This document shows, one piece after another, positions 8,379-15,212 of a stretch of 64,000 nt of DNA (within the stretch, counting starts at the first letter, position 1; each line of letters begins with the position of its first letter). Source of the stretch: Chryseobacterium daeguense DSM 19388 (GTDB lineage: Bacteria > Bacteroidota > Bacteroidia > Flavobacteriales > Weeksellaceae); contig NZ_AUMT01000011.1 of assembly GCF_000430825.1 (NCBI RefSeq), positions 1 to 64,000 on the forward strand, written 5' to 3'. The position numbers and the translations under genes were made by a program. The notes beneath the pieces were generated by a model. The model ran no database searches and had not been told where the DNA came from. It worked only from the letters and a program-made list of their open reading frames with translations.

Positions 8379-8886
8379 AGATCTTTTAGATGAAATAAAT
8401 GAACGGCTTGAAGAACAAAACAGAGATTTTAAATACAAATTAGAAGATAAATTAATACCTATTAATTTTAATTGTACGCTTTCTGTTTGTTATGATTATA
8501 TATTATTAGATGATAGTGAATACTCATTTTTAAACCCAGAGTTTAATAAAATTACAAGTGAGGCTTATTCTGGTATGTCAGATGCCCATATATATTTTCT
8601 TAAACTTCAAAAACTTTGTATTAGTAGATTTGAAGATTTAAGTAATGATACTCTTCATTTTAAAACCGTCACTTTTAATAAAAAAATAAAAGAGATTACT
8701 AAATCTATTTTTTCAAAAAATCTTAGCCCAGAACAGATACCTTCATTTATTGAAATAAAATTGTATACTAATAAAAATAGTAATAAAGCTCCTAGAATTT
8801 TTGGATTCATTGGTCATACAAACATGTTATATATATTGTTTTATGACCCATTTCATAAAATCTTTGATAAAAATGGTAAAATTTGA
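8371..8886 (+). CDS. unknown protein, candidate toxin of the Panacea pair
   Basis: 171 residues from the ATG at 8371, which overlaps the Panacea stop by 8 nt; a longer start at 8338 is less likely because it would overlap by 41 nt. I recognise no domain. It starts with a charged helix (MFEDLLDEINERLEEQN), is Lys/Ile-rich, and ends in a beta-hairpin-like FGFIGHTNMLYILFYDPFHK, a tail pattern seen in some small toxins. Toxin role is inferred purely from its coupling to a Panacea antitoxin. No signal peptide or membrane segment. Confidence 0.6.
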   Translation: MFEDLLDEINERLEEQNRDFKYKLEDKLIPINFNCTLSVCYDYILLDDSEYSFLNPEFNKITSEAYSGMSDAHIYFLKLQKLCISRFEDLSNDTLHFKTVTFNKKIKEITKSIFSKNLSPEQIPSFIEIKLYTNKNSNKAPRIFGFIGHTNMLYILFYDPFHKIFDKNGKI

Positions 8887-8962
8887 AAGAAGAGGACAAA
8901 AAAATAATCTAATATTATGAGAATTTAGCATAAGAGAGTATTTTCAGACATCCTCTTTCAAA
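8882..8962. terminator. inverted repeat between convergent genes
   Basis: TTTGAAAGAAGAGGA (8882-8896) pairs with TCCTCTTTCAAA (8951-8962) over a 54-nt loop. It lies exactly between the convergent Panacea operon and the 460-residue gene and may end both transcripts. Confidence 0.45.
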
Positions 8963-8967
8963 TTAAT

Positions 8968-10350
8968 TTATATTCCTAAAACATTACTTGAAGCACTTAA
9001 ATAGTTGATAAACTCATCTGAATATTTATAGTAATTTTTATCTGAATCATTACGATCAGTCCAACCAAATAATTTATCATTTAAATCAACTTGTTTTTTA
9101 TTCAAAAGATTAGCCGATTTTGTTAGGGCTGTCCATGCTGAAATATCAGCTTTAGACATTCTATTTCTTTGCATTCTATATAATCTTATGTAATGATCTA
9201 ATTTGGGAATCATAGCTATGGTTTGCTTTCTAATAGCTTCTCGTTCTTCAAACCAAATATCAAGCTTTTTCAAATAATCTTTTTCTTTTTCTAATCTTTT
9301 TTTCAAGGCATTTGTAGCTTGAATTTTATAGTGTTTTGTATTAATAAATTTATAGCCATTAGAATTCTCTATTTTATAGCCTGTTGAAGCAAGTTCTCTT
9401 ATAGCTATTTCGTCAGAATAAACAGCAGTTATACTTGAATATGCATTATATGGTATGACATAAAATTTACCTGTTACAGTATTTTCTATTAGGGTATATT
9501 GATTACCCCCATCATATCTATAATACTTACTTACATCTTCTGATAATTCATTTTCAATAAATCGATCTTCTATTGTTGTATTAGCTATAAGCATTGTACT
9601 GGAAATTTCTTTATAATTACCAAATATCTTTGAAAAGTCTTTTATTTCCCGATCTTTCAAAACCAAGTATGCTTTTCGTTTAGACAACTTTTCTAATTTG
9701 ATTCGTCCTATCTCATATTTATCCGAATCAGTCATTTCTTTTTCTTCTTCCAATTTTTGTAAATATTCCTTTGCTTCATAAGACATAGGGATTTTATTAT
9801 AAAAATTTTGATCGTTATTTACTGACATTAAATATTCTCTTAAGATAGATTTTGAAGCATACCTCCCTTTTTCATCTTTAATATATAAAGTTTTTTTAGG
9901 TTTGACACCCCATCCGTCATAAGAAGAGGAATTATCATCAACAATATATTTTAAATTTAAATCTTTGGAAAGTTTATAAGCATCATCAAGTAGTCTTTCA
10001 TCTTTTGAATTTGATAAATAGGAATTTAATAATTCAATAATTTTTAATTTTTTGCCATTTTTTGCGGAATTATTTTCATTATTTAAAATATATTCATCAT
10101 AATCATCTTTTAATTCTTTTTGCTTATTAAGAAAGAATTTATAAGAATCAGTGGAGACTTTTCCTTCAATATAAGGGTAATATTCTATTTCCCGATATTC
10201 GACAGGGTAAATAAAACTTTCATTCGCTGAAATAGTTTTACTTGTTTCAGAATTAATAGTAAATGTTGTTTGTCCTGATAAAGAGAGATTTGTTAGCATC
10301 AAAATAGAACATGATGCTACTTTTTTGAATGTAGAGAATTCAAATTTCAT
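8968..10350 (-). CDS. secreted protein of unknown function, 460 residues
   Basis: The N-terminus is a signal peptide (VASCSILMLTNLSLSGQT), so the protein is exported. The mature part is Lys/Asp/Tyr-rich with repeated helical charged stretches near residues 205-235 and 345-400, and no cysteine beyond the signal. I recognise no family. The gene is clearly more AT-rich than the housekeeping genes, like its island neighbours. A strongly structured region lies directly upstream of its start and may be its leader. Confidence 0.55.
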   Translation of the reverse strand: MKFEFSTFKKVASCSILMLTNLSLSGQTTFTINSETSKTISANESFIYPVEYREIEYYPYIEGKVSTDSYKFFLNKQKELKDDYDEYILNNENNSAKNGKKLKIIELLNSYLSNSKDERLLDDAYKLSKDLNLKYIVDDNSSSYDGWGVKPKKTLYIKDEKGRYASKSILREYLMSVNNDQNFYNKIPMSYEAKEYLQKLEEEKEMTDSDKYEIGRIKLEKLSKRKAYLVLKDREIKDFSKIFGNYKEISSTMLIANTTIEDRFIENELSEDVSKYYRYDGGNQYTLIENTVTGKFYVIPYNAYSSITAVYSDEIAIRELASTGYKIENSNGYKFINTKHYKIQATNALKKRLEKEKDYLKKLDIWFEEREAIRKQTIAMIPKLDHYIRLYRMQRNRMSKADISAWTALTKSANLLNKKQVDLNDKLFGWTDRNDSDKNYYKYSDEFINYLSASSNVLGI

Positions 10351-10351
10351 T

Positions 10352-10532
10352 GTGTGGTAGTTTTGGTTAATAAATGCTTAAAAAATAAAGCGTGGACATT
10401 GTACCACGTTAACCAAGGGCTACCACACCCTTAAAAGCAATGATACAAGCCACGCCAAAATGGCGTACCTTATATACATTATTTGCTTTTAAAGATGAAG
10501 TTCGAAAACTTCGTTGTGGTAGTTTAGGTTAG
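10352..10532 (-). ncRNA. highly structured intergenic element, possible leader or small RNA
   Basis: Three nested hairpins follow one another. GTGTGGTAG/CTACCACAC plus TTGGTTAA/TTAACCAA (10352-10370 with 10409-10428) encloses a CGTGG/CCACG stem. TTAAAAGCAA/TTGCTTTTAA (10431-10440 with 10483-10492) encloses ACGCCA-AAA-TGGCGT. GAAGTT-CGAA-AACTTC is at 10497-10512. A near-copy of the first arm, GTGGTAGTTTAGGTTA, recurs at 10516-10531. No ORF. A TAnnTTTG box on the minus strand (10607-10600) would place the whole element in the 5' leader of the 460-residue gene. Confidence 0.5.
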
Positions 10533-10599
10533 CAATAATGCAATTAGCACGATTTATTTTACATTCCCTTTTTAGGAATGGTTTTTATTTTTAATAATA

Positions 10600-10607
10600 C
10601 AAATATA
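10600..10607 (-). promoter_or_regulatory. -7 box upstream of the structured element
   Basis: Read on the minus strand this is TATATTTG, an exact TAnnTTTG. It would start a transcript near 10593, giving the 460-residue gene a leader of about 240 nt. No clear TTG at -33. Confidence 0.4.
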
Positions 10608-10634
10608 ATAAAAATTATCTAGGCTGAAAAACGT

Positions 10635-10659
10635 AAAACCCTCTATTTTAGAGGGTTTT
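10635..10659 (-). terminator. terminator of the kinase operon
   Basis: A perfect 11-bp stem (10635-10645 with 10649-10659, loop TTT) lies 20 nt after the last gene of the operon. The minus-strand side continues into TTTACGTTTTT. Confidence 0.8.
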
Positions 10660-10680
10660 ATAATATTATAAATTATTTTA

Positions 10681-10878
10681 TTACTTCTTTTTTGAAGAAT
10701 GTGATTTACTGACTGCTTTTACTTTTATTCTGCCATTTTGCAATCTTTCAATTTCAAAATTACCATTAAAAGTATCGACATTACCCAATCTTAATAACTC
10801 TTGATGAGAGTATTTAGCATAAGGATTAGAAAAATCTTTTCTAGTTTTAGAATTATATGTAATCTTTCTTAATGACAT
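10681..10878 (-). CDS. small basic protein of the kinase operon
   Basis: 65 residues from the ATG at 10878, which overlaps the kinase stop as TAATG; a TTG at 10884 is a less likely start. The protein is rich in Lys and Arg with a basic C-terminal tail (SKSHSSKKK) and a hydrophobic-aromatic middle (VDTFNGNFEIERLQNGRIKV) that could be a small beta-sheet. I recognise no family. The stop-start overlap indicates coupled translation with the kinase, so it is likely a partner or substrate. Confidence 0.6.
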   Translation of the reverse strand: MSLRKITYNSKTRKDFSNPYAKYSHQELLRLGNVDTFNGNFEIERLQNGRIKVKAVSKSHSSKKK

Positions 10879-11914
10879 TACCAATTGGTATTTAGACAGT
10901 TATATAGCAAATCATGTGCCTCTTTATAATCATTTAAAGTTGCGCAATATAGCGTTTTTCTTTTATTATTTTTTAACGTAAGAATAGTATATTTATTATT
11001 TGTGATATTGAATGTACAAGTTACAGAACGATTAAGTTGAGTCCAAGATTCAATATTATCATCTTTTATATATTTCCAATCATTTCCATCTTCAATTTTG
11101 CTTAGATCATTTAAAATATCTATTACGGAATCATATCTATCATCAGGGTTAGCCTTAATAGCTTTTTTTATTATTCTTATTAAGCTTTTTGGAATATGAG
11201 GTGGAAAATAGTTTCTATTTGGAAATTTTTCACGCTGTATATTAGCTATTAAATTATTAAAGTTGGTAACACTTTTTGAAATGTAGGCATTATGTAATTG
11301 CTCCATAAATATATTATCACCATTACACATTCTAAACATAGTTAAACCAGACTGATAGATATCAAATTTATATTATGTGCTGCCTGTGAAAAATATTCAG
11401 GTGGTGCTAATTCTTCTGTTGTTCCTTCAACAGTTGCAAAACCATACAACCCTAAATATTTTGCAAGACCAAAGTCAGATACTGAAGCTTTATCTGTATC
11501 ATCAATTAATATATTTTCAGGTTTGATATCATAATGTAATAACTGTTTTGAATGGATATAATTGAGTCCAGATAGAAACTGTAAGGAATATCTTATAATT
11601 TCTCTACATGTTAAAAATCTTTCATCATAAATTGATTTTAAAGAACCTTTTACATACAAAGGCATTGCTAAATATATAAATTCATCATCTTGACAACCAT
11701 ACATAATTTTTACGACGTTATGGTGAGATGATAAATATAATTTTTGTGATTCCTCAAAATATTTATTTAGATCACCCTTGAACCTAGTTTTAGATATTTT
11801 TTTGATTACTATATCAGCATTTAACTGCGTGTCAAACGCTTTATAAACAGTGGCTTCACCACCTTCTCCTATACTATCACCTAAATGAAATGTTAATAAT
11901 GTATTTGTAAACAT
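10878..11914 (-). pseudogene. Ser/Thr protein kinase, interrupted by a one-base frameshift
   Basis: Two frames together encode a Hanks-type kinase of about 345 residues. The first part (11914-11342) has the Gly-rich loop GDSIGEGGEATVYK, IVIKKI, the catalytic loop LLHYDIKPENIL (HYD instead of HRD, a non-RD kinase), SDFGLA and APPEY. The second part continues with FDIYQSGLTMFRMCNGD and a C-terminal extension. The frames join if one T is restored near 11373 (AATAT to AATTAT), giving HNYKFDIYQSG. No membrane segment. It lies 7 nt after the RuvC-like gene. Either a real inactivation or an assembly indel. Confidence 0.8.
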
Positions 11915-11921
11915 AATAGGA

Positions 11922-12407
11922 TTATAGGTTTAGTGCAGCATTTGCCGTTAATATTGTTTCTCTAGTTTCAAGAGATTGTCTTTGCCAATTAAAATCTTCT
12001 GGAATAATTTCGTATTCTATTTCTGCATCAGCATATTTTTTGAATTCTGATCTTTGAATTCCTAAAAGTTGAGCAAATTTTGAAATTTTACCCGCGAGAT
12101 AGTTTTCTATATTAGAACTTGCAATAGTTTCCTGTAGAACACCTTCAATATAAATCCTTTCTACAATTGTATCATTAAATGTTGTTCCAAATTCACAAAT
12201 TCGAATTATTGCTTTTTTGACATCATATAACGTAATAATGTCAATAATGGTATTTCGAACATAATTCAATGCTTCTGGCCAATTTAAAGATTGGGGAATA
12301 TTAATATGAGAAATGTCTACATAATTTAATGTTTCATCTGGGAGCTTTTCCAAAATACAATAGTAAATTTTACTATTGGATTTTACTCTTAATCCGATTA
12401 CTGTCAT
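11922..12407 (-). CDS. RNase H/RuvC-fold-like protein
   Basis: 161 residues from the ATG at 12407; the upstream ATG at 12446 lies before the predicted -7 box, so the shorter start is preferred. The order of strands and helices (TVIGLRVKSNSKIYYCILE, a helix, KKAIIRICEFG, then ERIYIEGVLQETIASS) resembles the RuvC/RNase H fold, with an IEGVLQE helix where RuvC has a catalytic Glu. The leading Asp of active RuvC enzymes is not evident, so activity is uncertain. First gene of a three-gene operon with a protein kinase and a small basic protein. Confidence 0.5.
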   Translation of the reverse strand: MTVIGLRVKSNSKIYYCILEKLPDETLNYVDISHINIPQSLNWPEALNYVRNTIIDIITLYDVKKAIIRICEFGTTFNDTIVERIYIEGVLQETIASSNIENYLAGKISKFAQLLGIQRSEFKKYADAEIEYEIIPEDFNWQRQSLETRETILTANAALNL

Positions 12408-12431
12408 GAATTGTTTGTTATTAGTTTTGCT

Positions 12432-12439
12432 CAAATATA
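12432..12439 (-). promoter_or_regulatory. -7 box of the RuvC-like/kinase operon
   Basis: On the minus strand this reads TATATTTG, an exact TAnnTTTG. Start of transcription near 12425 leaves an 18-nt leader before the ATG at 12407 and excludes the longer ORF start. The IS3 element ends about 95 nt upstream, so the promoter appears intact. Confidence 0.5.
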
Positions 12440-12567
12440 CAAACATTCATAATAGATAGTTTAAGGTTTTCCGTAAAACTTATTTTTCGTCAGTTTCTTC
12501 ATTTGTTTTAGCACCCTCTTGAACAGTTGAACTTGCAACTATTTTTGAGACAAAATTTATATACTCT

Positions 12568-13419
12568 TTATGCTACATTTTTAGATTGATTAGACATTAA
12601 ATTTTGATACTCTCTTATGGTTAAATTTCCTAAAGCTGAATGCCTTCTCTGGGTGTTGTAAAATGTTTCTATATATTCAAACACAGAGTTTTTGGCGTGG
12701 TCTCTAGTTTCATATTTATTTTGATAGACAAGTTCGGTTTTCAGAGTTTTGAAAAAACTCTCCGCTACAGCATTATCATAGCAATTTCCCTTTCCACTCA
12801 TACTTCGGGTAATATTTTTCCCGACTATTGACGTAAATTCTGTGCACGCATACTGTATCCCTCTGTCTGAATGGAAAATCAAGCTATCATGATCCTGTAA
12901 AGGCCGATGGAGTCTTGCCATTTTCAAGGCAGCAATACTGGTGTCCTGAGCCTTCATCGTCTCACTTAGCGACCATCCTATAACTTTTCTGTCAAACAAA
13001 TCAATGACCGTTGTGAGATACAACCAGCCCTGACCTGTTCGGATATAGGTAATATCAGACACCCAGACCTCTTTACTGCTTGTAACCTGAAAATTTTGAT
13101 TCAAATAATTTTCAGCAACAGGGTATCGATGGGATGAGTTGGTAGTTTTCTTAAATTTTTTCTTTACAATACTTCTCAGGTTGCGTTCTCTCATTAGTCT
13201 GGCCACCAAAGGACGTGAAGCTCTCATTCCTTTTGCTTCTAATTCTCGGGCAATACGAGGGCTTCCATATCTCCCACGGCTCCAATGATAAATACTAAAG
13301 ATTTCTGCTGATAAAATGGCTCTTCTTTCTGATTGCTTACTCGGTTTTCTTTTCTTCCAATGATAAAAACTGCTCCTGCTTACCTTTAATACTTCGCACA
13401 TCTTCCCGACAGGAAACAC
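12568..13419 (-). CDS. IS3-family transposase OrfB (integrase core)
   Basis: 283 residues from the first ATG in frame, but normal synthesis is probably as an OrfAB fusion by -1 frameshifting at 13488-13482. An HTH_21-like region (GRYGSPRIARELEAKGM) is followed by the rve DDE domain: VSDITYI, FHSDRGIQYA and the CYDNAVAESFFKTLKTE motif with the catalytic Glu. It integrates the excised IS circle. The gene appears intact, so the element may be active. Confidence 0.93.
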   Translation of the reverse strand: MFPVGKMCEVLKVSRSSFYHWKKRKPSKQSERRAILSAEIFSIYHWSRGRYGSPRIARELEAKGMRASRPLVARLMRERNLRSIVKKKFKKTTNSSHRYPVAENYLNQNFQVTSSKEVWVSDITYIRTGQGWLYLTTVIDLFDRKVIGWSLSETMKAQDTSIAALKMARLHRPLQDHDSLIFHSDRGIQYACTEFTSIVGKNITRSMSGKGNCYDNAVAESFFKTLKTELVYQNKYETRDHAKNSVFEYIETFYNTQRRHSALGNLTIREYQNLMSNQSKNVA

Positions 13420-13448
13420 ACAAGCGTGTTCTTTGATAAATTTATATC

Positions 13449-13739
13449 TTACCCCTCTCTCTTGGAGAAGATGCCTACCGCCTTTTTTAAGATATCACGT
13501 TCAAGCTTTGTTTCTTCCAGTTCTTTGCGAAGTCTCAATAACTCTTCCCTTATTGGATCAGAGGATATTTGTTTTTCCTTGCTAAGTTTACCTTCTTTGT
13601 GAAGTTTTCGCCAATTAACGAGACTTTCTTTACAGATCCCAAATTCTTCAGCTACCGAGGATACATTGCCTCGCTGCTCACTTAAAGATACTGCTTGGAT
13701 CTTAAACTCTAGACTGTAATTTTTTCTGATCTTTTTCAT
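13449..13739 (-). CDS. IS3-family transposase OrfA
   Basis: 96 residues: an HTH_Tnp_1 domain (KNYSLEFKIQAVSLSEQRG, VAEEFGICKESLVNWRK) and a leucine-zipper-like coiled coil (RKELEETKLERDILKKA). It binds the IS ends and regulates transposition. Near its end the minus strand holds A6G (13488-13482), the classical IS3 slippery sequence; a -1 shift there gives an open frame through GGRHLLQERGVRYK into OrfB. Confidence 0.92.
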   Translation of the reverse strand: MKKIRKNYSLEFKIQAVSLSEQRGNVSSVAEEFGICKESLVNWRKLHKEGKLSKEKQISSDPIREELLRLRKELEETKLERDILKKAVGIFSKREG

Positions 13740-13905
13740 ACTCTTAAAGATAAAGAGTATAAGAATTGTGTCCTAACAAAGTTAGCAACTCCAAAACGCA
13801 AGTGATGTTTTTGTTTGTGCGCACTACAAAAATAAAGTTGCTGATTTTTGATCCCATGTCGGGGATTGAATTAAGAAATATTAATTAATCTAAAAAACAA
13901 AAATT

Positions 13906-14358
13906 ATGTCAAAATTATTTAAACTTACATTTATTTTAGCTTTAATGTTTGGAACCTTTAACTTTGCAACTACTAAGGCAAATGATTTACCTTATATGCA
14001 AGACAACATTCCTAATTTTAAATATGGATGTAAAACTTTTCATATAAAAGTATCAATCAAATTTGTAGAAATAGAAACGGATGTTACGGTTTGTGCAGGA
14101 TGTACCAGTTATATGGCTGTAAATTGTGGCGGATCTATAAGTAAAAATGCAAATGGGCAAGATCTTAGTTTTGGAGGAATGAATCTTAATGATTTATTAA
14201 AAGATGAAAGATTTTCAGATGCGGAAGAGATAATTGTTTTAGGCTCAAGCACTGAAAAAGATGAAGAAACTGCTCTAACTATAAAAACAGGAACATATAA
14301 GATTATAAAGGACCAAGACGGTTATGGGGCAATAGTAAATTTGGAAAAAACAAATTAA
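13906..14358 (+). CDS. secreted Cys-containing protein of unknown function
   Basis: 150 residues with a signal peptide (FKLTFILALMFGTFNFATTKA) and likely cleavage before NDLPYM. The mature part has four cysteines including a CAGC pair (VTVCAGCTSYMAVNCGG). No family recognised. A strong hairpin follows the stop and the next gene encodes a TlpA-like thioredoxin, which could maintain its disulphides. Similar pairs of small secreted Cys proteins and thioredoxins occur in Bacteroidota. The IS3 element lies just upstream. Confidence 0.55.
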   Translation: MSKLFKLTFILALMFGTFNFATTKANDLPYMQDNIPNFKYGCKTFHIKVSIKFVEIETDVTVCAGCTSYMAVNCGGSISKNANGQDLSFGGMNLNDLLKDERFSDAEEIIVLGSSTEKDEETALTIKTGTYKIIKDQDGYGAIVNLEKTN

Positions 14359-14365
14359 TTTAAGC

Positions 14366-14400
14366 AGTAAGAGTGTTGAATAGCACTCTTACTTAATTTT
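14366..14400 (+). terminator. hairpin between the secreted protein and thioredoxin genes
   Basis: AGTAAGAGTG (14366-14375) pairs perfectly with CACTCTTACT (14384-14393), followed by TTAATTTT and directly by the next ATG. It probably lets only part of the transcripts reach the thioredoxin gene. Confidence 0.65.
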
Positions 14401-14982
14401 ATGAAAAAGAAAATCTATATATCATTAATAATTCTTGCCTTTATTTCTATTGGTTTATTTTTAATAAATAAAAATACAGATATAATTAGAAATTTGAGGG
14501 TGAGAAGTATCAGCCAGATAAGAGAGGATGATATAGAATATTCATTTAAAAATAGTCCTTTTTATAAGGACTATTTCTCTCAAAAAAAAATAATTGTTCT
14601 CAATATTTGGGCTACCTGGTGTGAGCCCTGTATCAAAGAAACTCCTTTTCTCAATGAATTAAAAAAAGAAATGGAGAGTGATCCTAACATTATATTTTTA
14701 TCTTACTCAATAGATACAGATTCCTTAAAGCTTCAAAAATTTCTTGCGACTAAGAAGTGCAATTTCAAAGATATAACAATTGAAAATTTACAATACAAAA
14801 AATCCATCCTTTCAACTCTAAAAGCGAATAAAAATGAAATAAATAATTCATTTATTAGTATTTCATCTACAGAAATCCCTAAAACTTTTATTATTAAAAA
14901 AGGCAAAATACTTTATCAAAAAGAAGGTATAATAAATTACAACGAATTCTTAGAGAAATTAAATAATCTAAGAAACAATTAA
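14401..14982 (+). CDS. TlpA-like membrane-anchored thioredoxin
   Basis: 193 residues. An N-terminal uncleaved-type hydrophobic segment (IYISLIILAFISIGLFLI) anchors a periplasmic thioredoxin domain with IWATWCEPCIKETPFL (active-site CEPC) and a cis-Pro loop TEIPKTFII. The family acts in thiol-disulphide exchange outside the cytoplasm. It is the second gene of a pair with the Cys-containing secreted protein, separated by a hairpin. AT-rich like the rest of the island. Confidence 0.88.
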   Translation: MKKKIYISLIILAFISIGLFLINKNTDIIRNLRVRSISQIREDDIEYSFKNSPFYKDYFSQKKIIVLNIWATWCEPCIKETPFLNELKKEMESDPNIIFLSYSIDTDSLKLQKFLATKKCNFKDITIENLQYKKSILSTLKANKNEINNSFISISSTEIPKTFIIKKGKILYQKEGIINYNEFLEKLNNLRNN

Positions 14983-15080
14983 TATTATGTAACTAAACAA
15001 TTGTGACTTTGTAGATAAAAAAATACTAACAAAAAAGTGAATATAAAGTTTCAGAAGAAATATTAATGATAATAAAAAAA

Positions 15081-15108
15081 CCTTTCATTCAAATGAAAGG
15101 GTTATTTT
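15081..15108 (+). terminator. terminator at the right edge of the island
   Basis: CCTTTCATT (15081-15089) pairs with AATGAAAGG (15092-15100), flanked by A7 and a T-rich stretch. It can act in the plus direction for the thioredoxin transcript. Confidence 0.65.
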
Positions 15109-15157
15109 ATGATTTATAAATTTACTCGCATAGCTTAAATTTATTATTTATATAAAA

Positions 15158-15190
15158 ACAAAAAACCGCCCTCCAAAAAGAAAGCGGTTT
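15158..15190 (-). terminator. terminator of the E1 dehydrogenase gene
   Basis: AAACCGC (15163-15169) pairs with GCGGTTT (15184-15190). Read on the minus strand the stem is followed by TTTTTTGTTTTT. It lies 23 nt after the stop of the fused E1 gene. Confidence 0.75.
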
Positions 15191-15212
15191 CAAAATTTAT
15201 CTAAAATCCCAA

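Larger units (their letters stand above)
12531..13791 (-). mobile_element. complete IS3-family insertion sequence with 3-bp target duplication
   Basis: The element spans 12534-13788 (1255 bp). It begins TGCAACT and ends AGTTAGCA, so the tips are TG...CA, and the two ends share imperfect terminal inverted repeats running inward (GACA, AATT, TATACTCTTTAT). It is flanked by direct copies of ACT at 12531-12533 and 13789-13791. It carries orfA and orfB on the minus strand. IS3 family rules (TG/CA ends, 3-bp duplication, two overlapping frames) all fit. Confidence 0.9.

Noticed and set aside
10352..10532. Repeated arms considered as a CRISPR array
   Set aside because: Only three copies, mixed orientation, unequal spacing that is itself structured, and no cas genes.
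12482..12533. Open frame ending GAKTNEETDEK beside the IS3 left end, possible remnant of an interrupted gene
   Set aside because: After removing the IS and one ACT copy the frame hits a stop within about 30 codons upstream and has no start.
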